From: Triops longicaudatus
Taxonomy: Eukaryota > Arthropoda > Branchiopoda > Notostraca > Triopsidae
Direction of reading: 5' to 3'
Assembly (NCBI GenBank): GCA_022885665.1
Contig: JAGQDJ010000062.1
Span: forward strand, 206,271-270,270
Length of the DNA: 64,000 nt
Part shown: piece after piece, positions 1-13,300 of the stretch
Position numbering within the stretch: the first letter of the stretch is position 1
How the letters are laid out: each line of letters begins with the position of its first letter
The notes under the pieces: generated by a model
What the model saw: only the letters and a program-made list of their open reading frames with translations
The model's database searches: none
Told to the model about the DNA's origin: nothing
Made by a program: the position numbers and the translations under genes

Positions 1-3000
1 GTGCGCAGTTGTGTTATTAATAGCATCAAATTGAAAAATTTAATAAATCTTCTAAAAGTAAATGCTTTCTTTGTCAAAATCCACAATGGAAGCTACTTTA
101 TGATCAAAAGCTCTTACGGAAATATACATCACAATGGCCTGAACCCGCATGACCTTCCTGTCACCCGGGATCGGCCTTGCCAGTTCCTAAAATACTGTTA
201 ATTATTGCATTTCCTACAGAAACATTCTACGTTTCTAAAGGAACGTCACTACTCCAGCACTTTATGCATTAAAAATTCTGGTCATTGTTAATCTTGAACA
301 CCAAAACACTACCTGGACCTCGCTAGCCGTAAAGAGCTATCAAACTAGCTTTATTTTCAAATTTATTGGAAAAACTTTTTTGCTGTATTTTTCTACAGTC
401 GTTATCGAGAAATAGTGCTTAGCTTTACAGTCATAAGGTTTCCCAATTTAAGGTTGCAGAACACGAGAAACGTCGAACTGCCTGAACCTCACCTCACTCC
501 GCAACCGAGTCAAAGGTCCTTGATTCAAAATATTGCTGCTAAATTTCTAGTGCATTTTTCAGAATTATTTCTGCACAGTAGCCATAAGAGCACATGCAAC
601 TAGTTTAAAATGGTACGTTTTCAATGTAATATAGCTTAATATGCACAGGAACGACGTCAACCTACCGGATCTTGGCGGCCACATACAAGCATCTTCACTC
701 GAACTAACGTAATAAATTCCGCACACTGTTTTTTGCCTTAATTTCTTTAGAAACTTGTTCTAAGCTTAGTCTTCTATGTTTTAAAACCCAACATTTGACT
801 GTTCTCTAACTTTAAACTCTTCAAACCGCCCGGGTCTAAACCTGCCTAATCATAGCCTATCACAAGCTCAGCAATTCAAGTCCAAATTGCTACTTTCTAA
901 AAAAGAAATACCAGGCTAGTTTCTTCAGAAAGATACGCTACATTTATTACTCTTAGTTTCACGTGTCCACTAGCCATCCTGATCCATCACAGATCTAAAT
1001 ATAAATCTCGAAGTGCTCAGGTCGTCTGGTGCTCCGAAGCGCAACCGTATTCAAAACCACGAAACTTTTCTTATTGCTGTTTCTAACCTCATCTGCTCAT
1101 TATCTATTTCTCATTAGCAAAACCAACACGTAGCATCAAAAACCATTTGGCCAATTTTGGTCCCCTGAAAGTGCGAGTCGCATTGACACCCATATGCCAA
1201 TACTGGTCTCTCCACAGTGACGTCACTCTGGTCTCATTAAGCTCATTACCCTGAGCTTCCCCTTTTCCCTTAGATCTGCTCTCCTCACAAATCTGCGGCA
1301 AGGCCCGGATTCCCTGCGTGGGTTAAAGTCACCCCCCTTTTCTTCTCAGGGTCCGAGCGTCTCAGTTGTTGACTTTTCCTTCCCCACCATGCGAGTCAGG
1401 GTAACATGGCTCTGCTTATCGGCAGCGATCGATGTCATGTGGCCAAGGCAAGAAAGTGAGAGCGCCACAAAGCCGTTTTGACAGAAACAATAAGGCCCTT
1501 CCTGGAGTGGGGTTTCGGCCCATCACCCCTTTTCTCCCCGACTTCTTTGTCGCAGCATGTCAACAACAATAAGAGCTCTGCTTCAGTCGCTTCGTTGCGT
1601 TTACACAGCTCGTAACAATCCTCAAGAGACAGCGTCTATATTTTCGTTACGTTTAGCTCCCTACCGGGTAAATAAGCATAGGCTTCTGTCAATTTATCTC
1701 GCATGAAAGTTAGTAAACAACCCCCTCCATTTCGTTGGAAATGAGATCCTTAAAAAAATGAGTTCAGGGAGCAATTTGGGACATCAGCCAGAAAAAAGAC
1801 TGCGCGAAAGGATAAAAAATTTAAAAACTTCGTCGCAACTTGTAAATTGTCAGGGAGGGCATTCAAAGAGACTAGCGAAATTCACTACGAGAGACGTTAA
1901 AGACCCTTAACAAAGATATACAGGACGCGGAACTTGGTTCTCAACGAGATGGCAGTGATGCAGATGGCGTTGCAGTCGAAAGTGCTGTAAAATGAAAACT
2001 AAGCGAGCTGGAACGCTCGAAATTTGACATAATGGTCTTCGGTGGGCGAACTTTACAACACCCTTCGTAAAATATGTACGTAAGAGCACAAATTGCAACG
2101 CGGAACTACTGTATTGTGTACGGAAGCAATTGCTTGCAAATGTAACGCTTCTGACAGAAATCAAGAAATTACAGCTTTATTTGAACTTCTTGTTTATTCT
2201 AAAGAATTGTTAGTGGGAAAAAAAAGTAGTAAGGAACAGTAGATAGTAGTCCCGCCGCTAGATGCCATGTAATTAAATACTTTAAAAAGAAATATGACAT
2301 GAATTTCTTTTGTGGTAAATCCTCATGATTTATACTCTCTTAGTCTACTATGAATGTATCAAGGACGAGAGATATGCAACAATGCATCGGACTATGCGCT
2401 AATATTTATGTACACAGCAATATTTCTGCCAAGGAATTTTCAGACTTCATCTCTCTACGCTCTAATTCGCATTCAATATTCATGCACGCGCTTCCGTAAA
2501 ACAACTGGATTGGCGTTACGTGAAGCAACATCAGTGTCTGCCGGCAGTAATAGGACTGGTAACCTACTTCACGGGTACTTAATATTACACGCCAAAGTTC
2601 GCGCTCCTGTGAGTCCTTTCATGCCGAAACGAGATTAATTTAAACGTAACAACGTCAAATTTCTTCAAAAAGCAGAATAAGAAAATATTCGCGAAAAATA
2701 GGATATTTTCTCGATCAGTAATTTCTGCAGCAAGCGACAGATTGTAAATATATTTGACACTGGAAAAACTCTAAATTTCTGCAAATAATTATACAAAGAG
2801 ACTCGGAGCAATCAAAGCAACATAGAGTTTCTGCGGATAATAACAGCAAAGAAGTTTAACTTCCTTTGTAGCTTGCTTTAAATTTTCAAAAACCTCTATT
2901 CACGAACTCCCTTTCAGATCCATACTTCCGAAAGACGATAATACTGACAAGAAATTCTGCGCAAATTTCAAGCTCTAAAGCTCAAAGTTTTTCTAATAGA

Positions 3001-6000
3001 AACAATTTTGAGTACTAGCACTTCTGGACTACTTTCAGTCCAAGAATTTGGAAAAACGTCCTTTGCTTCACATTACTGTACAAAGTTTCAGCTTCTAATT
3101 TCTGACACTAGGTGGCAGATGTAGTTATTAATCTGTATAACCACCGTCGGATGTCACAACAGGCATTCCTAGTTGGAAACAAAGGCGCAATAGAGAAAGG
3201 TACCATTCATTGGCCAACTTGTTACACCCTGATTAAGATGCCCCGGGGTTCATTCCAAAATGACGCCCGAGGGCGTTCATCCGCACAGTTGCCAACGCCA
3301 AATCCGTCTCACATGTCTCCCTGTGTCAACACCGATTTATTCATTCCTGGAACTGTGAAAATCTGCTGAGCGAAATTTCCTTCCCAGAAATATCTCCACC
3401 GCGTCAACCTTGACAATCACCCGCCAGTAACACCCCTTCCACGAACGTACCCACTAAACCGTAATTTCGCAAGCACTCGACCAATAAATACGCGCTGCCA
3501 CTTTGAGAGAAACGACAGCTGCTCCGTTTCGTCACCGTTCTTTTTAATTAAGATGTACAGGCTCGCAGTCTCTGTTCTATCTCTCTCAAGTGCTTTTTCT
3601 CCCTCGAGGTGCAAATTGCACCCCCCTACCCCCCACTATCTCAAATCACTAACCTCTCCAGTGCTCAAAAACTCCTCTATCACGAATCCCTTTTCAAACA
3701 GATAAGAGAGCCACCGGCAGCTCTCTTGTTGTCAACAGCACATGTAAATAACTAACACCCTCTTAGCACCCTCCATTCACCCCCCACACCCCCGGACCTA
3801 CTCAAACTCCTATGGCCTGCCACCAACAGCCTCGGCAAACAGAGCGATCTCCGATTCTCATATCTGCTTGCCATCCGTCTCCTCAAACAAAGTCAGACGT
3901 GGACAGACGTCCCAATTTCACCCTCACCCCCTCATACACCCCATCCTTTCTGCCAACTTTGTAAAGCCTTCAGGGAAGCTAAGTGAAGGGTACAGTCCAA
4001 CGGACCTAAAACTCAGCGACTCGGAAGTTTAATGGACCCGAACAAGCTCCTTACCCTTTTCCACCCTCCTCCTCCGAGGGTGGAAAGGATAGCTTTCTAA
4101 ATTGAAGGAGGGTTTTAGGAGAGGAAAACTAATATCACTGTCCGTTGCAGCGGAAAAGCCGATTGGAGGAATATCTCCAAACTGATGCGAAAGACTTCTT
4201 CCACGAATTTCCTGGCGGAATCCAACACTGATTTCTGCATCTCGCTTACCCTCTTTTTCCCGGAAAACGAAGTATAAACTATGCTTTCTTTTGATAGTGT
4301 TTTATGATAGTGCATTAAGAATTTCTGGTAGTCTGTTACAGCTGGAGACGGAACTCCGAAGTGCGCCGTTTTCCACGTATTCCTGCTTCCATGTCTTGGA
4401 AGTAATCCTGACTTGACTAAAGTGCAACTCTAGGTGTGGGTCGTCGGACTTTCGTGGACAGATTGCTCCATAACGAAGACTTCAGATAATTACAAGGAGT
4501 TGTCTGGGCGATAAAACTGCTAGGGAAAGGAAATCGCGTTGACTCATGACGACGTTTGGACTTTTGCCGACTCGAACAGTGTTGGGTTAACATCGGCTAA
4601 GCTTACATTGATTTACGTCGGCTAGACTAAGTCCACAGAATCATCCGCGATATTTCATTATACAACCGAAACTGGATGTAGAAAACTTGTCATTTCTGCC
4701 GAATCGTACCTTTGACAATATTGTCACTAACTAACAGCTGGTTGGGTTTTGCCATGACGTGATCTTTCACGGGGCTTTGGTCTTGCTAGGAAACATAAAG
4801 ACTAACATTGAGGTAGCCAACGGAATCGGTATTCGCCACTGGCATACAATCTCCACTCGCTCTGTAGCTTCTTCTCTCCAGTTTCGCTGTATCACCCTTT
4901 TTACAGCTTATTTTTAACACAAACGAAATCAACGTAGTCCCTTTAGTTTCGGAGAAGTGACTTTCATTAGTCCAGAAACCAAGAGTGCGGGAGACAAACA
5001 GGGAAACTACGCTAAAACGAAACAATTAACAAAAATTGGCGTGACAATATAGGCTTCTACGAATTCCGTGATGGAATTTACCGTAGACGCACATTTCATC
5101 CTCTTGCTTGATTAAACAGTGCTCTTCCACCTTCCATTCTCTATTTTTATGGTTCTTTTAGCTGACAAACGTCGTGCGTTGGCTTTACGCAAGCGCTTGG
5201 AGCTCGGAGGGTGAAAAGGGGGTTTGTTCTCCGTCTCACTCGCCATACTCTTTTTTAACACGAAACTCCGCGACCAGTTGGTACGCTCTCCATTTCCATT
5301 GCCACGCATTTCCCGTTTTGCGAAGCGATACAGCGGACGTCGAGAGAAAACCTAGTTTGCCACGAGGGTGTTTTTGCTTACCCCGGGGGTGAATCCGGAA
5401 TTGAGACCGACCCCTAGTTTTTAAAACAAACCGCCTGTGGTGTGAGCAAGTGGCAGGGATGGGCTGGAGCTTCAGGACACAACTTTTCCCCGCGCTCCGA
5501 CTCTTCAATTTTGCTAACAACAACGAATCAAGTAAGTTTCTTCGTCTTCCTTTCAATTTTAAGGGGGTGAAATGACCCCTACACAAAGTTGGCGGCCTTG
5601 TTTGCAGTAAAATAAAGATGTTTCGGCAAAATCTTTGTGAAGTATCAGTATTTTTGGGACACTTTGTGATTTTTTTTCAAGCGTTATTTTTCCTAGATTT
5701 TTTCAGTGATTTTTCCCCGTTAGCAGATTCCCTTCACCCCTTCACCCTCTCCCTGGATTCCCATCGCGTAAACCTATATTTTGTGGGATAATTAACGTTT
5801 TCTGACAGTATCGGAAACGCGTATCATTTGCATCTTGAAACGATTTCCAGCTGCAACTACAGAATTTTCCCCCACTAGGGTGGAGTTTCACCCTGAAGAG
5901 TTTTTGTTCACGACAGGTCACGCAAAAGGGGCGGATTCGTGAATGATTGAACACGGCAGACCAGGAAGCTACCCTCCTCAGAGAAAGGAAATCCGTTTTC

Positions 6001-8860
6001 AAGCCAAAAGAAAGTTGTAAACGCAACGTAAAGTGATTGAGGGTGAATCGTTATAACCACCCGAAAAGGCATGCACCCTTGCAAATCTTTAGCGTCTTCA
6101 GACTTTATTTAAAAGAAAAAATAATTGGCGAATTTTCCCTCCTTAACACCTGATTTGCCCACGTGCCAGGGTGATTTACCCCCACGGGTATTCTGTCCCA
6201 TAAAAGGCTTTAAAGCAGTACGGGCAATCCACTCGAAAATTAACGATCCTTTAAAGGCTTTTGTGCTTTTGCTCTACTACACGACGCCCATTCTCGAGGG
6301 TGGAACGAGGGTCAATTACTAACCCTTTCCCTCCAACCCGCTTTATCTTCTCTCCCGGGAGCCAGACTTACAAGAACAAATTAACCTTCTCGGAAACTCG
6401 TACTCAAACTCGCATGTCTTCATCAATTCTCAAATCCTTTCATAATTCGCTCAACAGAATTCATTAACGGAAAAGAAAAACTTGGAAACGGGGATGGAAT
6501 TACCCATCCCTTTTCCCCTGGGGGTACATAAATACTACCGATCTGCCAAGTGTCATTAGACCCCACACTTTCCTTTCTTTCCTTCGTAAAGTTTGATCTA
6601 TATAGCCACAAAGCCTCCAGTTACCATAGTAACCTTTCAACATTTTTTCAACCCCTAAGGGGGGTGTATCTTCCCCCACCCTTTCATCTAACGTGGACAT
6701 CTTACTCTCATTCCTTTACCTTTTACAAATATCTCAAAACCCAAGTGACAGCATTGATCCGAGTCACGCGAACAACTCCCTTTTCCCACCCCCTGGAAAT
6801 TCTTTCTTACACCCGCCTCCTCTCTGCGTCTTGAAACCCTCCTTACCGTCAGTTGATCTAGGGCTCACCCTTTCACTCAAAACCAGTTCTGAAGTCACTG
6901 ACTTGAAAGAATCCACCCCTCTTACCCTAACCCTAAGATTTACGAGTCTCGAGAACCCTAACTCTTTCAACTGACCCCTCGGAAGGTTTCTTCCAAGTCT
7001 AGATAAGACTCGCTATCTACCGGAGGGAACAAACTTACCCTACTTCACCCCCTTAATCCCCTCTTGGAAGTTCTTTAATACCCTCAAAGCCTCCCCTTTC
7101 CAACTGACCCAACTGAACTGAACTGAACTGAAGTTTCCAACTTTCCAACTGAAGTTATAAATCCTTCAAAACCGGTTTTCAAATCAGAGACGGAGCTTAT
7201 CCCCCCTTCACGACAACCATAATCCCCCACCCTTCTTGACCCCTTTGGCTTATCTCGTCCCCCCTTGCGATTTTCCCCCTACCTTACCTAGGAATCCCTC
7301 CCCTTTTTTAACTGACCTTGAGGTCAGATTCTTCGAAAACCGGTTCGAGTCAAAGAAAGACATACCGAACCCTTTAGAAGGGGGAATTTCTCCACCTTCA
7401 TCACCCTCCCAATCCTTTGGAATTTTTTAGCTTTTCAGCCTCCCAAAGTTTACCCTTCAGTTGAACCCTTGAAGGGGCGTTGTCACCCTCCCTCGACTCT
7501 CCTCTGAAATTTTTATTAAAAAATCTCCGAGCGCTTCGAGTTTGAACTGAGGGTACTGATTCTTCGACAGACGTTCAGAGGCCGCGAAGAATCGGAGAGG
7601 ATTTTAGGTTCAAGAAGGTAGTTTCTCCACCTTTTTACCCTTAGTCTTAATTCTCGTTTTGTCTCCATACCGGATCGAGTACGAGTACGTCAGACTTCTT
7701 TGTAACGTAGCCTGAACAGATTCCTGGTCTTAGAATCAATGAAAGACTCACTGAGCCCCTCAACGGCAACATTCGTACCCTAACGTCCCTTTTAGGGTGA
7801 ACCCTATTTTTTCTCTTATGTTTTCTATTTTTTTCTCTTATCCTCACTTTTTTTTGTGAATACAAACCAGAGAAGGAAGTGATGGCTTTTTGGCGCCAAG
7901 CCGAGTATCCAATTCATGGAACGCCATTAATTCTGGGTTAATCACCCTAACCCTTTGACCCTACTCCAGCGGAGGGAAACCTAACTTCTTCGGAGTTGCC
8001 TTTAAGAGAAGAAATATGATTGTTGGCGTATGTTTATCGCTTCTTCGAAGCGGCAAAAATGGGACAGAAGAACTGCGTGTCTCCCCGGGCGAATTTTGTT
8101 TGATTTTTTTTAACCATTGTTATGGATAACAATGATTTTCTGGCGGTGCAGGAGGGAGTGATAACAATCATTAAGAGAACATGCTGCGAAAGAGAGAAAT
8201 TTCTGCCTTTGGTTCCTTCTAGACTAAACAAAGGGTCTCTTTTGTCGGAAAGCGTAGGTTTATGGAGGGATAACAAAAGGGTTGGGCACATTGTTGTCAA
8301 AGCAATGATACGCTAATGACCTTGTTGCGTTTGTTTGGGTAAGGGAGGAGGGGAAATGGTTTGAATGAGCAAAAAAGGGAAAGGGACATTGGTTTTGAAG
8401 ACAAATGAGGATCGTAAGACTATTGTTGTGACAACAATGCAGCCTGAAGCTAAAAAAGCTCGACTTTCCCCTTTCAGTGCGTTTAACTACAGATCTATTC
8501 GAGCGCCTTGAAAACAATGCATAGTATACTCAGACCTTCGGAATGGACAACAGAAGAATAATAGCATTGTTGTGAGATAAACACAGAACAGTGAAAAGTT
8601 TTATAGAGTTCATAAGCTGAAGGGCAGAGAAAAAGCGAAACTATTCAAAGCTAACGGATCAACCTCACTATTGTTGACACTTGCCCAACAATGCTGTTGA
8701 AAACAACTCACGAAAAATCTTCCAGAAACTTTTCAAGCAAATCCTAGCAATCTTACCGATCCTCTTAAGACGGCTATAATAAACAAGACCCAATGTTGTC
8801 CTCTTTGCTATTCCCCAACAATAGCTTTCTTACAAGCGTGTCCCTTGTCTCGTTTTACAG
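1..8860. other. Long stretch without a recognisable gene
   Basis: I find no reading frame here with a recognisable domain and no chain of exons with matching splice phases. All open frames are shorter than about 120 codons and biased in composition. Roughly 5200-8000 is pyrimidine-rich on the plus strand and repeatedly carries AGGGTGA/TCACCCT-like words. 8100-8840 carries many AACAAT/ATTGTT words. The missing 5' exon or exons of the zinc-finger gene at 8861 probably lie somewhere in this stretch, so part of it may be intron or leader. Confidence 0.6.
8100..8840. repeat. Cluster of AACAAT/ATTGTT words
   Basis: At least ten AACAAT or ATTGTT words occur in about 740 bp. They include the perfect inverted repeat ATTGTTGTGACAACAAT at 8422-8438 and near-inverted pairs around 8115-8135 and 8670-8695. 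The core matches the SOX HMG-box site (A/T)(A/T)CAA(A/T)G (family knowledge). It lies just upstream of the first recognised zinc-finger exon. Confidence 0.5.
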
Positions 8861-9921
8861 GCAATAAAACCAAAGAGGCGACGTCTGGTAGTACGAGCAC
8901 TAAAGGCTACAATAAGCTTACTTGCACGCCTGACGACGACAACAATGGAGCCATCGCCCTCCACACCATCAACGCCAACAATACGACCGGTCCAACCAAA
9001 CAGCAACTCCAATCTCCTCGCAAGTCATGGGAAATGGCCTCGGAAGACTCCGACAACCAACCTGAAAGCGAGTCTGACTCAGGTAACGTTTTTCACATCA
9101 CTTTTATCTCAACAATACTTTGGCTTGATAGCCTTCCTTAACTTCATTTTCCTCCCTAAGCTACCCCGATCTACTAACCCTTAACGATATCATCGCAACA
9201 ACTGCGCTTCGTTTAACCTTCGATTTTCTCCCTCTTTGCCTTCCATTCCACAAAACAGCAATGCGTTAACGTACTATTCCACCCTGAACGGAATTAAAAA
9301 TGGGGTTTACAAATAACCTGAGTCAGTTTATAGCAAATAGGATCATCTCCACGCGTAAAACGCGGTCCAAATCTTATATCTCATAGATTCCATAAAAAAC
9401 TGGCACTGTAGTACGCTATGGTGCGTATGCGGTGTACCAGGTTTTTATGAGCATTGCTCTAAATGCGTGGTAAATTTTGTTACAGGCATTCTGCGTGCGA
9501 ATTTTTGGTATAATTTGTTCGTGTGAATTACAAAATTGAAAACTATCTTCTTAATATGCTTATTGTGATTTTTATTTTAGATGACGAACGTTTAACGTGC
9601 GTGGTTTGTGACCGTTCATTCGATAGCTCGAAGCTACTGGAGCGCCACCGTGTCAAACGGCGCCATTACGGGTAAATTCTCAGCAATACCTCAAGTCACA
9701 ATACAAAATTTGAACCTTGTCTTTACAGGTGCTCCATTTGTGAATCCGTCTTTCCTTCCCACATGTCGCTCGAGAGTCATCGGGAGCAAGTCGGCCATTG
9801 GTCAGACGAAGAAGATTTCAGCGATTGCGACTCCGATATGGAATCCGATTCTGACGATTATGATTCCGACTCATCGTCTTCATCGCACTCCAGAAGACAC
9901 AAAGGACGATTGTTACTCTAA
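8861..9921 (+). CDS. C2H2 zinc-finger protein, 5' end missing
   Basis: Three exons join in phase: 8861-9082, 9581-9671 and 9729-9921. The first begins at a TTTTACAG acceptor in phase 1, so at least one upstream coding exon exists and was not found. The encoded part is a Ser/Thr/Asn-rich low-complexity segment, then an acidic patch (ASEDSDNQPESESDS). Two C2H2-type fingers follow: C-x2-C-x12-H-x5-H (TCVVCDRSF...RHRVKRRH) and C-x2-C...H-x5-H (CSICESVF...SHREQVGH). The tail is very acidic and Ser/Asp-rich (DEEDFSDCDSDMESDSDDYDSDSSSSS), then basic (RRHKGR). The fingers suggest nucleic-acid binding and the tail resembles that of nuclear proteins. I do not recognise the orthologue. The gene converges on the SLC17 gene, whose stop lies 437 bp away. 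Confidence 0.7.
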
Positions 9922-10358
9922 GCCCAAGCTGCGAATCGCGGTTCACCACCCACTGCATATCCTGTAGTTTTCCGCCCAATTCTTTTTTTTTCCGTTGCCA
10001 CGTGATTGTCAGCCATATTAACATTCCATTATTTCTGGAGCGGCTACGGCAACCACAAATGTAATTAAAACCACATGTGTATGATTGTCTGCTGTGTATT
10101 ATACGTTTTACATTTGTACGGAAAGACTTCGAATATATATTTAACGAAGTCACAGTAAAAGCTTTTTCACTGTTTTTCTTTAAGTAAACCTTTCATTGCA
10201 CGGCACAGATTATATAGATATTAAAATAGAGCAACAAGAATATATCTTTGCTAAAAAAATTAAAGACGAAAATACTTTCCTCTTGAAAACTAAATTTGAA
10301 GTAAGAATGAGAAGCGGCAAATTTATCACGTGCTGCGAACCAACGACTGAGACAAGTT
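9922..10358. other. Gap between convergent 3' ends
   Basis: This is AT-rich DNA between the stop of the zinc-finger gene and the stop of the SLC17 gene on the other strand. It presumably holds both 3' UTRs. No further gene is seen. Confidence 0.5.
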
Positions 10359-13300
10359 TTAGTTAAGGGCACCAGGGGGCAGATCCTCCTCATCCGAGTC
10401 ATTCTCTAATTACAATGAGAATGAAATACAACCCCAAAAGACGACCAATAGCGAAGAAAGAAAGAAAGACTTAACGGCAAAAAAAAATACCTTTTTTCTT
10501 TCCACGACCAGCTGCAGACCAAGACTGAGTTGCGCTGGTTCCAAAGAGGACAAAAACCGAATTGCTGACGAAACAGATCCCTGACGCGATGAGAAAAACC
10601 GTGTGCCATTGTCCCAGTGTTTGCTAGAAAAGACCAACCGAACATTTTTTTTTCCTCGCATTTCTATCACAGATGTTTTTCATACGCAAATGTCACACTT
10701 AAGGGGGAAAAACAACTCACAAAGATAGAACATGTCACGAGAAAAAGAAATGCCGTGCGTCAACAAAGATATGAACTATTTATCGATACTTTAAGCTTTA
10801 GTATCGATATTGAGCTTTAGCGTTGCCCTCCTTCCCATGATATCGATAATAATTATGCTTGCTTCATTGAATGTTTCCTCCGAAATTTTACAAGACAATT
10901 AAGATTAAAATGCCGAAACGGCTCCCAATTGGCACAAGAAAAAAAATACCATAAGTTCTTTTAATGAATTCTCTAAGTAAAAGTTTTTGAACCACTAAAA
11001 TCTATAGGTAACTTTCGTAAAGAAAAATACTTTAGTAAAAAAATGTGTCAAACCACACGACTCTCCCCAATATTTAAAACAGCCTCGTTTGGATATGTAT
11101 GGGAAAATGCTTACGGACGGCATAAAAATTTGCATACTTTGCCTTTAAGTAACGATCCGACAACGTACGGCGCCGCGAATCCGCACACGTTAGCGAACGT
11201 GTTAGTGATTCCAAAAAGCGTACCGGCGTACTCGGACGCCAATTCCACGTGATTGACGTGAAAGCCCGAGTAAGTCGCTCCCAGACTGCCCAGCGCCAAG
11301 GTCAACAAGGTCACCGCCCCGATAGCGCTGCAGCCGGTTAAACACGCGCCAGACAAAGCCAACGCTGCACCATACATGCCTATAACAATAAAATCTTTTA
11401 ATATTACATTCTTTAATAACCTTATTGACAATATTCTTATTATCTTCAACTCAAGTATGTTTATCGAGATCTTCAGTTTCGCTTCCTTTTTTTCTTTCTC
11501 AGCCTTTTGACTCAATTTCTCAACCTCCCTGTTCTTTACCTAAAGATTCATTTCTTCAATAATTATATAAGTTTCTTACCGATAGAGTTAAATATTTTGC
11601 GCGTTGTTGACGTCGAAAGTACAGACCGCGCTTGCAGTGCATCTGCTACGGTGCTGCAAATGAGCGAAAACAGCCAAGCGATCAAATAAGGCAACGCGGA
11701 CACGAAACTATTCTGAAATACGCAAGAAAAAAAATTTGCCAATTAATTTTTTAATACGCTTTAATATAATATACTGTGACTAATGCGAGATTTTGTTAGA
11801 ATAGTTACTTGTTTGATATCAAAGTGTAGGATATGTTTGAGGAAACTTGGTAATTCAGTTAACAACGTGTAAAAAGCCCAGGACTGTCCCACGTGGGCGG
11901 TGATCAGCGCCCAAAAGGGCACACATTTAAAAATGGAGAGCCACGGAACAGCTTTCCGCTTGATCTACGATGTAAAATGAAAGAAAACGTTAAATTTGCC
12001 ACCAAAATAAAAATGTAAAAAAAAGGCTGGAATAATTTTTCTAAGTATTTTTTCCATTTTTCTTAATATATTTTTTCTAAATACGAAATATCGACGCAAA
12101 GTACTTGGGAATGACTTAAAGAATGCAAAATGTAGTTTTTCTCTTTGGCAGATATGCGGGGATGTTGATCCGGACTTTCGGAGATAAAATACATCCACGC
12201 CAGGAACCAAAGCAGGCCGAAAACGCCAAAAACGTGGAAAACACTCGGCCAACCACCGCTCCAACCGTATTGGCACAGCAAACCTGACAAAGGCAACGCC
12301 ACCACCGTCCCGAATTGCGACCCTGATCAGCAAAACTCAATTAATACAATAATTCATCACCTGACTGAATTAAATACCAATGAAAAGTCGTTGGAAAATG
12401 AAAAAACTCAAAATAGTTAAAGAAAATCAAGAAAAAAAAAGAAAATCACCGATTTTTAACAAATTTTTAGGAGAATAATAGAAACGAATGAACATCTTCA
12501 TAGATTCGATTCGGGAAAAAAAATGCAAGAAATACGGGAGAAAATCTAACAAATAAGCAAATCTCCCAAAATCGAAGAAAAAGGTTATTAAAAAAAAAAT
12601 TAAACACTACCTGCGAAGATAAAAGTGACTAGTTTGCTACGTTCAAGTGGTGGTGCCCATTTGGCAATCATTGTATTCATTGCAGGAAATGTGACGCCCT
12701 TGAAAAAGTAAAAAAATCTTTTAGAAGTCTTTCTTAAAGTCTTTTGAAAATTATTGTAAATCATTTTTAATTACAACTACATCTATTTTAGCCTGTTTGG
12801 CTTTAGTATTACGTTAGCAACCAATATTAAGTTTCTTAAAGTAGAAAAGTAAACTACAAAAATCGTTTAACGACACGGAAAATATAGTTTCATGGATATT
12901 TGTGATTGAAATTGCAAGCATTACTTCTCCAAGGCCTTCTAGGACACGGCAAAGGATTAACAAGTTATCGTGAAGCTGTAAAGCCCACGGAGTAAGCAAA
13001 GTAAACAGCGCTGTGATTAACATTCCGAATCCGAGCAGGTTTTTGCCCCCGAAACGCTCCGAAAGAAGTCCTCCAGGGATTTGCGTGACGACATAGCCCC
13101 AGAAAAACGATCCTAGAAGGACACCTTGTTGGTATTCATCCCAGACGAATTCTCCATCCTACCAAAAAGAAGGACTATTTGAATTCCAGACGAATAAGTC
13201 AACACAAATAGGAAAATTGTTGATAGAAAATCAATAGAAAATTTAATTTTTATTTTTAAAATGTACTGGTTCACGGAATGTGGCGTTAATCTTCCAGTCA

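Noticed and set aside
5236..5586. 116-codon minus-strand frame
   Set aside because: Lys/Arg-rich composition without motifs; overlaps other frames of the same length and has no splice context.
6125..7430. Several overlapping 60-95 codon frames on both strands
   Set aside because: They reflect the pyrimidine-rich composition (few stops). There are no domains and no phase-matched introns.
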